Assembly: GCA_041432705.1 (NCBI GenBank)
Contig: JAPWAE010000004.1
Coordinates: 1-64,000, forward strand
Length of the DNA: 64,000 nucleotides
Reading direction: 5' to 3'
From: Pauljensenia sp018375675
GTDB lineage: Bacteria; Actinomycetota; Actinomycetes; Actinomycetales; Actinomycetaceae
The translations under genes were made by a program, and so were the position numbers. Of the stretch, positions 15,826-25,407 are shown one piece after another; the stretch's first letter is position 1; every line of letters starts with the position of its first letter. The notes below the pieces were generated by a model, which saw only the letters and a list, made by a program, of their open reading frames with translations, was not told the origin of the DNA and ran no database searches.

Positions 15826-16883
15826 ACGTCTCCGTCTTCCATGACGTAGTCCTTGCCTTCCATGCGGACCTTGCCGGCGGCCTTCGCGGCAGCCATGGAG
15901 CCGGCCTCGACCAGGTCATCGTAGGAGACGACCTCGGCCTTGATGAAGCCCTTTTCGAAGTCCGTGTGGATGACGCCGGCGGCCTTGGGGGCGGTGTCGC
16001 CCTTGTGGATCGTCCAGGCGCGCGCTTCCTTCTCGCCGGCGGTGAGGTAGGTCTGCAGGCCGAGGGTGTCGAAACCGACGCGGGCCAGTTTGTCCAGGCC
16101 GGACTCATCCTGGCCGGATTCGGCGAGCATCTCGCGGGCGTCCTCGTCGTCGAGCTCGACCAGCTCGGCCTCGAACTGGGCGTCCAGGAAGATGGCTTCG
16201 GCGGGCGCGACGAGGGCTCGCAGTTCGTCCTTCATCTCCTCGTTGTCCATCTCGGCGGCGTCCATGTTGAACACGAAGATGAAGGGCTTGGAGGTCATGA
16301 GCTGGAAGGTACGCAGCGCGTCCTGGTCCAGCTTGGCACCCTCGGGGCCGGACAGCAGCTCGCCGCGTTCCAGCAGCTCCAACGCCTGGCGGGCGGTCTC
16401 GAGGACGATCGGCTCGGTCTTCTTGCCGCGCACCTCCTTCTCGAGGCGCGGGATCTGCTTCTCGACGGTCTGCATGTCGGCGAGGATCAGCTCGGTCTTG
16501 ATGGTCTCGATGTCCGAGGCCGGGTCCACCTTGCCGTCGACGTGCACGACGTCGGGGTCGGAGAAGGCGCGCGTGACCTGGCAGATCGCGTCGGCCTCGC
16601 GGATGTTGGCGAGGAACTGGTTGCCCAGGCCTTCACCCTCGGAGGCGCCGCGCACGATGCCGGCGATGTCCACGAAGGACACGGTGGCGGGCAGGATGCG
16701 CTGGGAGCCGAAGATCTCCGCGAGCTTGTTCAGGCGCGGGTCGGGCAGGGGGACGACGCCGACGTTGGGCTCGATGGTCGCGAAGGGGTAGTTCGCGGCG
16801 AGCACGGTCGCGCGGGTCAGGGCGTTGAACAGGGTGGACTTGCCGACGTTGGGCAGTCCAGCGATACCGATAGTAAGAGACAC
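15801..16883 (-). CDS. ychF: Redox-regulated ATPase YchF (Obg/OLA1 family)
   Basis: The 360-residue product has the full family length. GLPNVGKSTLFNALT is the P-loop, DIAGIV is G3, and the G4 position reads NMDAAE (NxxE type), which explains the ATP preference of this subfamily. A coiled coil and the C-terminal TGS domain end in VEFRFNV. YchF binds ribosomes and participates in stress responses. Its last 24 bases are part of the direct repeat duplicated at 9526-9550. Confidence 0.97.
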   Translation of the reverse strand: MSLTIGIAGLPNVGKSTLFNALTRATVLAANYPFATIEPNVGVVPLPDPRLNKLAEIFGSQRILPATVSFVDIAGIVRGASEGEGLGNQFLANIREADAICQVTRAFSDPDVVHVDGKVDPASDIETIKTELILADMQTVEKQIPRLEKEVRGKKTEPIVLETARQALELLERGELLSGPEGAKLDQDALRTFQLMTSKPFIFVFNMDAAEMDNEEMKDELRALVAPAEAIFLDAQFEAELVELDDEDAREMLAESGQDESGLDKLARVGFDTLGLQTYLTAGEKEARAWTIHKGDTAPKAAGVIHTDFEKGFIKAEVVSYDDLVEAGSMAAAKAAGKVRMEGKDYVMEDGDVVEFRFNV

Positions 16884-16920
16884 GCCCCCATCCTATCGGA
16901 GCAGGCCCGGTGGTGTTGTC

Positions 16921-17988
16921 CTACTTCGTGTGGTTTGGCCCGGCGACGCGGGGCGCGTGGGGGCGCGCGGGCGCCATGCCGGCATTCTTGAGGTCGGCGC
17001 GCAGGTCGCGGGGCAGCGCGAAGGTCGTCGATTCGGTTTCGGTGCGGGCCACCTCGACGGTGGGGAATCCGCGCTCCTGCAGCCATTCGATGACTTCGCG
17101 CACGAGGATCTCGGGCACGGACGCGCCGGAGGTGAGGCCCACGGTGCGGGCCCCCTCGAACCAGGCTTCGTCGAGCTCGTCGGCCTTGTCGACGCGGTAG
17201 GCGGCGCCGGCCCCGGCCTCGAGCGCGACCTCGACGAGGCGCACGGAGTTCGAGGAGTTCGCCGACCCGACAACAACCATGACGTCCACCTGGGGCGCGA
17301 TGTGCTTGACGGCGCCCTGGCGGTTCTGGGTGGCGTAGCAGATGTCGTCCGACGGCGGGTCGATGAGCTGCGGGAAGCGCTGGCGCAGGCGGTCCACGGT
17401 CTCGCGGGTCTCGTCGACGGAGAGCGTGGTCTGGGAGATCCACACGACGCGCGAGGGGTCGCGCACGATGACGTTATCGACCTCGTCGGGGGTGCCGACG
17501 ACCTGGATGTGATCGGGGGCTTCGCCGAAGGTGCCCTCGACCTCCTCGTGGCCCTGATGGCCCACCAGGATGATGTCGTAGTCTTCCTTCGCGAAGCGCA
17601 CGGCCTCGCGGTGCACCTTGGTCACGAGCGGGCAGGTCGCGTCGATCGTGGCGAGGTGGCGGGTGGCGGCGGCCTCGTGGACGGCCGGGGAGACGCCGTG
17701 CGCGGAAAACACGACGCGGGCGCCCTCGGGCACCTCGTCGGTCTCCTGGACGAAGATCGCGCCGCGCTTAGTCAGCGACTCGACGACGAACTTGTTGTGG
17801 ACGATCTCCTTGCGCACGTAGACGGGTGCACCGTAGAGCTCAAGGGCCTTTTCGACGACGTCGACGGCGCGGTCCACGCCGGCGCAGTATCCGCGGGGAG
17901 CCGCCAAGAGGATGCGGCCGTTGCCCTCACCGTGGGAGGAGGGCAGGGGGGACTCGGCGCTGGCTCGCAGGTCGACGTTTTCATTCAT
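16921..17988 (-). CDS. ispH: 4-hydroxy-3-methylbut-2-enyl diphosphate reductase
   Basis: This 355-residue protein contains the three iron-sulfur cysteines (PRGYCAGV, ATCPLV, DICYATQ), the HGVSP motif and the proton-relay Glu in GHEEVEGT. It makes IPP and DMAPP in the last step of the MEP isoprenoid pathway and feeds the cis-prenyltransferase at 20.8 kb. The N-terminal 25 residues are variable. It is divergent from xseA, with 129 bases between them. Confidence 0.97.
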   Translation of the reverse strand: MNENVDLRASAESPLPSSHGEGNGRILLAAPRGYCAGVDRAVDVVEKALELYGAPVYVRKEIVHNKFVVESLTKRGAIFVQETDEVPEGARVVFSAHGVSPAVHEAAATRHLATIDATCPLVTKVHREAVRFAKEDYDIILVGHQGHEEVEGTFGEAPDHIQVVGTPDEVDNVIVRDPSRVVWISQTTLSVDETRETVDRLRQRFPQLIDPPSDDICYATQNRQGAVKHIAPQVDVMVVVGSANSSNSVRLVEVALEAGAGAAYRVDKADELDEAWFEGARTVGLTSGASVPEILVREVIEWLQERGFPTVEVARTETESTTFALPRDLRADLKNAGMAPARPHAPRVAGPNHTK

Positions 17989-18117
17989 GCGTCCACCCTA
18001 GCGCCCACGGCCCGGGGCGTGCGCGCGCTCGTGGCAATCCCACACGCTCCTCATCGACGAGGCCGGGGCTGTCCACAGGCCCGCGCTGCGGCAGCGCGGC
18101 GGGGACTTTCCTGTGGC

Positions 18118-19446
18118 ATGCTGAGTGGCGTGACATCGTCTCTTCCCCCTGCTGCGCCACCTCCGGGCGGCTCGCCCCAGCCTCGTCCGCCCGCCGCGAA
18201 GGCGGCTGATACGACGCGCGATAATCCGTGGCCACTGCGCAGGCTGACGGAGAATATCAAGGTGTACGTGGACCGCATGAGCCCCCTGTGGGTGGAGGGC
18301 CAGGTCGTCGAGTACAAGGTGCGCCCGGGCGCGAAGATGCACTTTTTGACGCTGCGCGACCTTGAGACGGACACGTCGATGACGGTGACCGCGTGGGCGG
18401 GCGTCATGGATTCCACGCCCCTGACCGAGGGCGCGCGCGTGGTGACGCGCGTGAAGCCGGTGTTCTGGGAGCGCTCGGGTCGGCTCAACCTGCAGGCCGC
18501 AGAGATTCACCTGCAGGGTGTGGGTGATCTGCTGGCCCAGATTGAGGCGCTGCGCGCCCGCCTGGCCGCAGAGGGCCTGTTTGCGGACGCCCGCAAGAAG
18601 CCGCTGCCGTTCCTGCCGCGCACGATCGGCCTGATCTGTGGCCGCAATGCGAAGGCGAAGGACGACGTGGTCGTCAACGCGTCGGATCGCTGGCCGAGCG
18701 CACGCTTTGAGATCCGCGAGGTCGCCGTGCAGGGCGATCACTGCGTGCCCGAGGTGGGCCGCGCCCTCCTCGAACTGGACGCCATGGACGAGGTCGACGT
18801 CATCGTCATCGCGCGCGGTGGCGGCGCGGTCGAAGACCTCCTCCCCTTCTCCGACGAGCGCCTCGTGCGCGCCGTCGCGGACGCCCACACGCCCATCGTC
18901 TCCGCGATCGGCCACGAGGGCGACTCTCCCCTGCTGGACCTGGTCGCCGACTACCGCGCCTCGACCCCGACGGACGCGGCTCGCCGCATCGTGCCGGACC
19001 GCGCCCGCGAGCGCGACGGCATCTCCCAGGCGCTGACCCGGATGCGCGGGGCGCTGGGGGCGCGCCTGGCGACGGAGCGCTCGAACCTGACGTTGATCGC
19101 GTCACGCCCGGTGCTCCAGGGCCCGGAGGCCATCGTCGAGGGGCACCGCGTGGCCCTGACACAGCGGGTCACCGCAATGCGATCGGCGATCGAGCGCCGG
19201 CTCGCCTCGGAGCGACAGCAGCTGACTCGCTCGCGCGCGACGCTCACCGCCCTGTCCCCGCAGGCGACGCTGGACCGCGGCTACGCGCTGCTGAAGACCC
19301 CATCGGGCGCGCTCATCACGTCCTCAGCGCAGGTGAAGAAGGGCGACCTGATCGAGGGCATCCTCGCGTCGGGCCGCATGGTCGCCCAGGTCGTCGGTGC
19401 CACGAACCCCGCCCCTCCCAAGGACGCGCCCGACACAGGCGCCTGA
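18118..19446 (+). CDS. xseA: Exodeoxyribonuclease VII large subunit
   Basis: I choose the ATG at 18118 (442 residues); the open frame extends far upstream without family similarity. An N-terminal OB fold (VYVDRMSPLWVEGQV) is followed by the conserved core GLICGRNAKAKDDVV, VIVIARGGGAVEDLLPFSDE and SAIGHEGDSPLLDLVADYRA, then a coiled coil. With XseB it degrades single-stranded DNA during mismatch and recombination repair. xseB follows after 57 bases. Confidence 0.96.
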   Translation: MLSGVTSSLPPAAPPPGGSPQPRPPAAKAADTTRDNPWPLRRLTENIKVYVDRMSPLWVEGQVVEYKVRPGAKMHFLTLRDLETDTSMTVTAWAGVMDSTPLTEGARVVTRVKPVFWERSGRLNLQAAEIHLQGVGDLLAQIEALRARLAAEGLFADARKKPLPFLPRTIGLICGRNAKAKDDVVVNASDRWPSARFEIREVAVQGDHCVPEVGRALLELDAMDEVDVIVIARGGGAVEDLLPFSDERLVRAVADAHTPIVSAIGHEGDSPLLDLVADYRASTPTDAARRIVPDRARERDGISQALTRMRGALGARLATERSNLTLIASRPVLQGPEAIVEGHRVALTQRVTAMRSAIERRLASERQQLTRSRATLTALSPQATLDRGYALLKTPSGALITSSAQVKKGDLIEGILASGRMVAQVVGATNPAPPKDAPDTGA

Positions 19447-19503
19447 CCCGCAGGCCCCGCCCCGGCCTCGTCCCACGCACCCCAGACTCAAAGGAACACA
19501 GAA

Positions 19504-19734
19504 ATGACCACGAACGACCAGCTCCCCGATCCCCAGTCCCTCGGCTACGAGGAGGCGCGCGACGAGCTCGTGCGTATCGTCCAAACCCTCGAGGGCGGAC
19601 AGGCACCCCTCGAGGACACTCTCACGATGTGGGAGCGCGGCGAGGCCTTGGCCGCCCGCTGTTCCCAGATCCTGGATGGAGCCCAGGAGCGTCTTTCTGG
19701 ACGCACCTCCACACCCTCCCCCGAAGCACGCTAA
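19504..19734 (+). CDS. xseB: Exodeoxyribonuclease VII small subunit
   Basis: A 76-residue protein with the family pattern SLGYEEARDELVRIVQTLEG, then LEDTLTMWERGEALAARC. These helices wrap the XseA coiled coil. Typical length and position directly after xseA; the ribosome site AAAGGAA lies six bases before the ATG. Confidence 0.96.
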   Translation: MTTNDQLPDPQSLGYEEARDELVRIVQTLEGGQAPLEDTLTMWERGEALAARCSQILDGAQERLSGRTSTPSPEAR

Positions 19735-19777
19735 TGTACATTCTGTAGATCCGCTCACACGCAGGTGAGGAGACGCC

Positions 19778-20713
19778 ATGACGGTGCAATCTGGCCCCCA
19801 CATTCTCGCGATCGGCGAGGCGCTCATCGACGTCGTCATCACGCACGAGCAGCCCGACTTCCCCGTTGAGATCCCTGGTGGCTCTCCCGCGAACGTCGCC
19901 CTCACGCTGGGGCGTCTCGACCGGCCGGTGGCGCTGGCGACCTGGATCGGTCTGGACGAACGCGGCCGCCTCATCGACTTCCACATGTACGATTCCGGCG
20001 TGCACGTCACCGGGGCCTCGCGCGGTGCCTCGCACACGTCGACGGCGCTGGCCCGCCTGGACGAGTCGGGGGCCGCCTCCTACACCTTCGACCTGGAGTG
20101 GGCGCCGGCCCCACCAATCACCGTTCCGCCTACCGCTCAGATCATCGAGGCGGGCTCGATTTCGGCGATCATCGAGCCGGGCGCCTCGGCCGTTCTTGAC
20201 GCGCTGACCCGCGGCCGCGAGCACGCGCTCGTGTGCTTCGACCCGAACGCGCGCCCCTCGATCATGGGCGACCCCTCGGCCGCGCTCGCCTCCCTCGAAC
20301 GCTTCATCGCCCTCGCGGACGTCGTCAAGGTCTCCGACGAGGACATCGACTGGCTGACAGGCGGCGCCAGCATCGACGAGGTCGTGGATCGTTGGCTGGG
20401 CATGGGCCCCTCCCTCGTGGTCGTCACGCGGGGCAAGCACGGGAGCCTCGCCGTCACCTCCTCAGGCCTGCGCTTCACGAAGACCCCGAGCGACGTCAAG
20501 GTCGTCGACACGGTCGGCGCGGGTGACTCTTTCATGGGCGGCATGATCGACGCCATGTGGGGCATGGGCCTGCGCGGCGCCGACGCGCGCGAGGCACTAC
20601 GTTCCCTGTCCGAGGAGCAGGTCCGCGCCATCATCGACCGCGCCAGCGCCGTCTCCGACGTGACCGTCTCGCGCAAGGGCGCGAACCCGCCCTGGGCGCA
20701 CGAGCTCTCCTAA
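19778..20713 (+). CDS. PfkB-family carbohydrate kinase (fructokinase-like)
   Basis: The 311-residue protein has both PfkB signatures: the N-terminal GGSPANVALTLGRL and the C-terminal DTVGAGDSFMGG with the catalytic Asp. Sugar-contact residues resemble fructokinases, but substrate cannot be assigned by eye. The start has GAGGAGA at five bases. It lies 43 bases after xseB and may share its transcript; a strong terminator follows the stop. Confidence 0.9.
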   Translation: MTVQSGPHILAIGEALIDVVITHEQPDFPVEIPGGSPANVALTLGRLDRPVALATWIGLDERGRLIDFHMYDSGVHVTGASRGASHTSTALARLDESGAASYTFDLEWAPAPPITVPPTAQIIEAGSISAIIEPGASAVLDALTRGREHALVCFDPNARPSIMGDPSAALASLERFIALADVVKVSDEDIDWLTGGASIDEVVDRWLGMGPSLVVVTRGKHGSLAVTSSGLRFTKTPSDVKVVDTVGAGDSFMGGMIDAMWGMGLRGADAREALRSLSEEQVRAIIDRASAVSDVTVSRKGANPPWAHELS

Positions 20714-20729
20714 GCACGCCACACACGTG

Positions 20730-20766
20730 ACGAGGCCGGTCCCCACAATCGGGGTCCGGCCTCGTT
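20730..20766. terminator. Bidirectional terminator between PfkB kinase and uppS-like gene
   Basis: A near-perfect hairpin: ACGAGGCCGGTCCCC pairs with GGGGTCCGGCCTCGTT around ACAATC. It sits between converging genes and includes the GAGGCCGG motif seen at other gene ends in the window. Confidence 0.85.
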
Positions 20767-20797
20767 CAATGCGCGCGTCGCCGCGCTCGACGCGCGC

Positions 20798-21559
20798 TTA
20801 CTTGCCCATGCGGCGCTCGCGCTGCGCGTAGGAGCGCAGGGCGCGCAGGAAGTCGACGCGGCGGAAATCCGGCCAGTAGACCTCGCAGAAGTAGTACTCA
20901 GAGTGCACGGACTGCCACAGCATGAAGCCCGACAGACGCTGCTCGCCCGAGGTACGGATGACGAGGTCGGGGTCGGGCTGGTCCTTCGTATACAGGTGTG
21001 CGGTGATATCCGCGTCGGTGAAGGAGTCGGCGAGCTCGTCGAGGGTGCGCCCCTGGGCCGACGCCTCGCGCATCATGGAGCGCACGGCCTCGGTGATCTC
21101 GTGTCGGCCACCGTAGCCGACGGCGATATTGACGGTCATTCCCTGCACGTCGGCGGTGCGCGCGACGGATGCACGCAAGTCCTCGGCCACCTTCTCGGGC
21201 AGCAGGGACAGGTCACCAACCACGGCCAGCTTCCAGCGCCCTTGATCAGCCAGGAGAGACACTGCCTCGCAGATGATGCGCAGCAGCTCGCCCAGCTCGC
21301 CGGCATCGCGCGAGAGGTTGTCGGTTGAGAGGAGCCACAGCGTCACGATCGACACACCCGCGTCGTCGGACCACTGGAGGAACTCGCTGATCTTTCCAGC
21401 GCCAGCGCGGTGTCCCTGCGAGGCGGTCGCGCCCAGGGACTTTGCCCAGCGGCGGTTGCCGTCCAGGATCACGCCGATGTGGGCGGGTACCGCGGCGTCA
21501 GACAGCTCGGCTTTGAGGCGACGCTCGTACATGTCGTAGAGCATGTTCCACTGGGCCAT
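20798..21559 (-). CDS. uppS: Cis-prenyltransferase (isoprenyl diphosphate synthase, UppS family)
   Basis: This 253-residue protein has the catalytic Asp in VILDGNRRWAK, the GHRAGAGK motif, and the C-terminal RTSGEQRLSGFMLWQS and SEYYF motifs. Actinobacteria often have two such enzymes, one short-chain and one making decaprenyl or undecaprenyl phosphate carrier; which one this is cannot be told from sequence alone. It supplies lipid carrier for peptidoglycan and surface polysaccharide. Start at 21559 follows GGGAGGG. Confidence 0.92.
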   Translation of the reverse strand: MAQWNMLYDMYERRLKAELSDAAVPAHIGVILDGNRRWAKSLGATASQGHRAGAGKISEFLQWSDDAGVSIVTLWLLSTDNLSRDAGELGELLRIICEAVSLLADQGRWKLAVVGDLSLLPEKVAEDLRASVARTADVQGMTVNIAVGYGGRHEITEAVRSMMREASAQGRTLDELADSFTDADITAHLYTKDQPDPDLVIRTSGEQRLSGFMLWQSVHSEYYFCEVYWPDFRRVDFLRALRSYAQRERRMGK

Positions 21560-21744
21560 GATGTCCCTCCCTACTGTCGCACCCTGCGGCGCGGCGTACT
21601 CTTATGACATTAAGGGTATCGCGCCGTAGGACGGCAGGGAAACACAAGCACTCTCGAAGAGCGAGAACACGCCTATCGCAACAAGTTACGGCGTAGTAAC
21701 CTACGGACTCGTAAGAAATGTTGACAGGTTGACAGGGGGAACGG

Positions 21745-22428
21745 ATGAAGATCGCATCGCTCACGCCCAAGGAATGGTTCTCGGGCCAGCTCGTGCAGAT
21801 CAAGCCGAAGCTGCGCGGTTGGCTGCACCTGGCCGCCGCCCCTCTGTCCCTAGCCGCGTCCATCGTCCTCGTCTGCCTGGCGCCCACGACCCCCACCAAG
21901 ATCGGATCCGCCGTCTACCTGGCGTGCTCCCTCATCCTCTTCGGTGTCTCGGCCGCCTACCACCGCTTCTACTGGGCCCCGCGCTGGGAAATCATGTGGA
22001 AGCGCCTCGACCACTCCAACATCTTCCTGCTCATTGCGGGCACCTACACGCCGATCACAATCGCGCTCCTGGACCGCTTTGACGCCACCGTTCTCCTCTC
22101 AGTCGTCTGGGGCGGAGCAGTCGTCGGTATCCTCCTCAACCTCTTCTGGCCCACCGCACCACGCTGGCTGACTACCCTCGTCTACGTCGCGCTCGGATGG
22201 GTCGCGGTCTGGTACCTACCCCAGCTGTGGGCGGGCGGTGGCCCCATCGTCGTGTGGCTGATCGTCGCCGGAGGCGTCCTGTACACGCTCGGCGCGGTCG
22301 TCTACGGCACCAAGAAGCCCGACCCCTCCCCCACCTGGTTCGGCTTCCACGAGATCTTCCACGCCTTCACTGTCGCCGCGTGGGCCTGCCACTGCGTCGC
22401 CGTCTACCTGGCGGTCCTGAATTCCTGA
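21745..22428 (+). CDS. Hemolysin III family membrane protein (TrhA/PAQR-like)
   Basis: A 227-residue protein with seven predicted membrane segments. Family motifs are visible: SAAYHRFYW (His of the first metal site), LDHSNIFLLIAGTYTPI and GFHEIFHAFTVAAWACH with the paired His residues. PAQR-type proteins bind zinc and some have hydrolase-like activity; bacterial members influence membrane energetics and lipid composition. True haemolytic activity should not be assumed. Confidence 0.93.
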   Translation: MKIASLTPKEWFSGQLVQIKPKLRGWLHLAAAPLSLAASIVLVCLAPTTPTKIGSAVYLACSLILFGVSAAYHRFYWAPRWEIMWKRLDHSNIFLLIAGTYTPITIALLDRFDATVLLSVVWGGAVVGILLNLFWPTAPRWLTTLVYVALGWVAVWYLPQLWAGGGPIVVWLIVAGGVLYTLGAVVYGTKKPDPSPTWFGFHEIFHAFTVAAWACHCVAVYLAVLNS

Positions 22429-22543
22429 CGCGCCGCCCGGCTAGGCTGCACTCATGGCCAGGCGCAATGTTGCTACACTCAACACCATGCGCGTCGGCAC
22501 CCGTGTGTCGGCGCTCGATTACTGACACGTCATTGGAGGAACC

Positions 22544-23023
22544 ATGGCTGACACACAGTGGCTCACGCAGGCCCAGTACGACCTGCTCGCAAACGAGCTG
22601 AAGGAGCGCGTCGAGGTCAAGCGCGTCGAGATCGCGCGCCTCATCGATGCCGCCCGCCAGGAAGGCGACCTGCGCGAGAACGGCGGCTACCACGCCGCGC
22701 GCAACGAGCAGTCCATGAACGAGACCCGCATCCAGGCCCTCCAGGAAATGCTGGAGCACGCCGAGGTGGGCGAGACCCCCGCCGACGACGGCATCGTCGA
22801 GCCCGGCATGGTCGTCACCGCCCTGGTTGCGGGCCGCGAGCAGAAGTTCCTGCTTGGTTCGCGCGACGCCGGCGGCGACCTGGGCATTCAGGTCTTCTCC
22901 GCACAGGCTCCCCTGGGCGCCGCCGTCATCGGCCACAAGGCCGGCGACAAGCTCTCCTTCGAGGCCCCCACGGGCCGCATGATCGAGGTCGAGATCCTCG
23001 ACGCCAAGCCCTTCGAAGGCTGA
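22544..23023 (+). CDS. greA: Transcription elongation factor GreA
   Basis: The 159-residue product has the N-terminal coiled coil with the acidic tip (AARQEGDLRENGGYHAARNEQ; Asp and Glu present) and the C-terminal FKBP-like domain. It rescues backtracked RNA polymerase by stimulating transcript cleavage. GGAGG lies five bases before the ATG. A terminator shared with the convergent AI-2E gene follows. Confidence 0.96.
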   Translation: MADTQWLTQAQYDLLANELKERVEVKRVEIARLIDAARQEGDLRENGGYHAARNEQSMNETRIQALQEMLEHAEVGETPADDGIVEPGMVVTALVAGREQKFLLGSRDAGGDLGIQVFSAQAPLGAAVIGHKAGDKLSFEAPTGRMIEVEILDAKPFEG

Positions 23024-23071
23024 GTCCAGAGTCGGCGAGGCCCACGCGACCTCGCCCCTCAATCAACGCGA

Positions 23072-23101
23072 AGCGGGTCCCACCAACCGGTGGGACCCGC
23101 T
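23072..23101. terminator. Bidirectional terminator between greA and AI-2E transporter gene
   Basis: Perfect 13-bp stem AGCGGGTCCCACC / GGTGGGACCCGCT with a four-base loop, located between convergent gene ends. Confidence 0.9.
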
Positions 23102-23125
23102 CTTGCATATGCGTCTGAGGAAGCC

Positions 23126-24610
23126 CTAGGCCTCCACGTGGGGCATCGGAGGCTCCCCCAGCTTCTGCTTTTCAGCAGCCAGAGTCTCCTCCCGGGTCGC
23201 GTCCCCCTCCGACTCAACGCGGGCCTCGACGTGAAGATCCACAGACGCCACGACCTCGTCCTCGCTCGACTCCGCGCGAGCCACGTAGGGACGCGTGTCG
23301 GGCTTACCGGCGTAGGAGGCTGCGATCTCCTCCTCGAGGGCGCCGGGAGGACCACCCGGGCGATCCGACGCGGTCGCGAGCTCGGGCATCGGGTCATACC
23401 CGTGCAGGTACATGACGGTCGCATTGATGAACGCCGCAATCGGCACCGAGAAGACCGCACCAGCGATACCAGCGATCGCCGAACCCGCGGTAATGACGAG
23501 CATGACGGCGACGGGGTGCAGGGACACCGCGTTCGACATCATGAAGGGCTGCAGAATGTTGGATTCAACCTGCTGGACGACCAGGATGATCACCAGCATG
23601 ATGATGGCCTTCGTCAGGCCACCGTTCACGGCCGCCACCAGCACCGCGATGACACCGGACGTCAGAGCACCCAGAATGGGCACGAACGCGGCGAAGAATG
23701 TGATGACACCGATCGGAATAGCCAGGGGCACGCCCAGGAAGAACGCGCCCAGCGCGATACCGATCGCGTCGATGGCCGCCACCTGGATCTGCGTGCGCAC
23801 GTAGGAGCCGAAGGTCGCCCAGCCGCGGATTGCGCTCTCATGAACGGGGACACGAGCGGGCGCGGGAAGCAGACGCACGCACCACAGCCAGATCGAGCGG
23901 CCCTCTTTCAGGAAGAAGAACAGACAGAAGAGCATCGTCAGGCCGGACGTGGCCAGCGTGCCCACTGACGAGGTGATACTGAGAGCCCCAGTCGCCAGCG
24001 TCTCCTTGTTGGTGTTGAGCCAGCTGACCAACTCGGAACGCAGCTGCTCGGCCGCGGCGGTCAGAACGGTCGTGTCGATCTTGAGGGGGCCGTTCTGCAG
24101 GAACTCATTGTGCAGGATCGCATCGAGCAGGGCACGGAAACCCTCGGCGGCCTGCGTGGCCAACTGCGGGACCTGCTGGATGAGTTCGGCGGCGGCCTGG
24201 CTGAGCGCACCGGCGACAGCCGCAAAGAAGACGAGCAGGCCGACGGTCGCAGCCAGAGACGAAGGGAAGTGCAGGCGCCTGCGCATCCATGACACGAGGG
24301 GTTCGAGGAGGACCGTCACCGTCAGCGCAATCGCAACCGGCATGATGACGATCGTCAGGCGCGCAATGCCCCACAGCACCGCCATGACCAGGCCAGCGAC
24401 GACCAGAGTGCGCCACGAGAACGCCGCAGCCACGCGCAGGGTGCGCGGGACGGCCACGGCGACATCGCGCTCGTCTTCGTGCTCCTCGCGCACCGACACC
24501 ATGACGGGTGCGGGGGTAGGTTCGCCAGTGTGCTTCGCGGGCAGCGCCGCAGAAAGCCTGCCCATGAGGTCGGATAGCTTCCAGCGCGGCTGTTCCTGAG
24601 TATCGGCCAC
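23126..24610 (-). CDS. AI-2E family (PF01594) transporter
   Basis: This 494-residue protein starts with GTG at 24610 after AGGAGGG. Eight or so membrane segments lie between about 75 and 400, including the family-typical IVVFLVQQ-like stretch near LVIILVVQQVESNILQPF and the Gly-rich loop GAVFSVPIAAFINA. The acidic, Glu-rich C-terminus (about 410-494) is lineage-specific. Family members export small molecules or act as sodium/proton antiporters; substrate unknown here. Confidence 0.9.
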   Translation of the reverse strand: MADTQEQPRWKLSDLMGRLSAALPAKHTGEPTPAPVMVSVREEHEDERDVAVAVPRTLRVAAAFSWRTLVVAGLVMAVLWGIARLTIVIMPVAIALTVTVLLEPLVSWMRRRLHFPSSLAATVGLLVFFAAVAGALSQAAAELIQQVPQLATQAAEGFRALLDAILHNEFLQNGPLKIDTTVLTAAAEQLRSELVSWLNTNKETLATGALSITSSVGTLATSGLTMLFCLFFFLKEGRSIWLWCVRLLPAPARVPVHESAIRGWATFGSYVRTQIQVAAIDAIGIALGAFFLGVPLAIPIGVITFFAAFVPILGALTSGVIAVLVAAVNGGLTKAIIMLVIILVVQQVESNILQPFMMSNAVSLHPVAVMLVITAGSAIAGIAGAVFSVPIAAFINATVMYLHGYDPMPELATASDRPGGPPGALEEEIAASYAGKPDTRPYVARAESSEDEVVASVDLHVEARVESEGDATREETLAAEKQKLGEPPMPHVEA

Positions 24611-24709
24611 GGTCCCTCCTTTTCATTCTTCCCTAAGCATACCCGCCCACTCCCCCATTTCCGTCCGCGCACCGCGCCATGTACGCACACGAAGCGCATA
24701 CTGTCAGAT

Positions 24710-25336
24710 ATGAGAAATATCTTCACGCTCGCGCAGACGGATGTTCATCCCACAACGCACGCGGTCCTTGGTTCGAACATGAGGGCCGAGGCCGGGACAG
24801 GCCAGGAGGTCATCTACCTGGCCGCTGGGTGTTTCTGGGGCGTCGAGAAGGCCCTGTGGAATACGCCCGGCGTCGTCACCACGGCGACGGGCTACATGGG
24901 CGGGCATTCGCCCAACCCGACGTACGAGCAGGTGTGCTCACATTCGACGGGTCACGCGGAGACCGTGCGCGTCGTCTTCGATACCGCGCTCACCAGCGCT
25001 GCTGACCTGGTTCGGCTCTTCTTTGAGATCCACGATCCCACGCAGGTGGGCGGCCAGGGCAACGACATCGGCGACCAGTACCGCTCTGCGATCTGGACGA
25101 CCACTGAGAGCCAACTGCACGACGCGACGGCTCTGCGAGCGGCCTACCAGGAGGTGCTCACCGAACGGGGATTCGGCCCGATCCAGACCGACATTTCTGC
25201 CGCACCCGACGGGGACTCCACCGCGCGCTTCTGGTACGCGGAGGACTACCACCAGCAGTACCTCTTCAAGAACCCGGGCGGCTACGAGTGCCACGCACGC
25301 ACGGGCGTCGCGTGCCCGGCGCTCCCCCACAACTAA
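24710..25336 (+). CDS. msrA: Peptide methionine sulfoxide reductase MsrA
   Basis: A 208-residue protein with the catalytic GCFWGVE motif at about 40, GYMGGH and the C-terminal EDYHQQYL. It repairs methionine-S-sulfoxide. The conserved C-terminal Cys residues (ECH and ACP) could act as resolving cysteines. The ATG at 24710 lacks a clear ribosome site; the ATG at 24779 is an alternative that keeps the whole catalytic domain. A strong terminator follows. Confidence 0.95.
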   Translation: MRNIFTLAQTDVHPTTHAVLGSNMRAEAGTGQEVIYLAAGCFWGVEKALWNTPGVVTTATGYMGGHSPNPTYEQVCSHSTGHAETVRVVFDTALTSAADLVRLFFEIHDPTQVGGQGNDIGDQYRSAIWTTTESQLHDATALRAAYQEVLTERGFGPIQTDISAAPDGDSTARFWYAEDYHQQYLFKNPGGYECHARTGVACPALPHN

Positions 25337-25358
25337 ACGGGTACTGCGAGCATAGGAC

Positions 25359-25392
25359 GGGGCGGGTCGGCACGAATGTGCCGACCCGCCCC
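25359..25392. terminator. Bidirectional terminator between msrA and FKBP gene
   Basis: Perfect 15-bp stem GGGGCGGGTCGGCAC / GTGCCGACCCGCCCC with a GAAT loop between convergent genes. Confidence 0.92.
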
Positions 25393-25407
25393 GCATTGGC
25401 CATGAGA

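Noticed and set aside
16825..18117. Long upstream extension of the xseA frame
   Set aside because: It lies opposite ispH and has no similarity to XseA; the conserved protein begins at about 18118.
22487..22525. Possible 12-codon leader peptide before greA
   Set aside because: It has no repeated regulatory codons and no attenuator hairpin is visible between it and greA.
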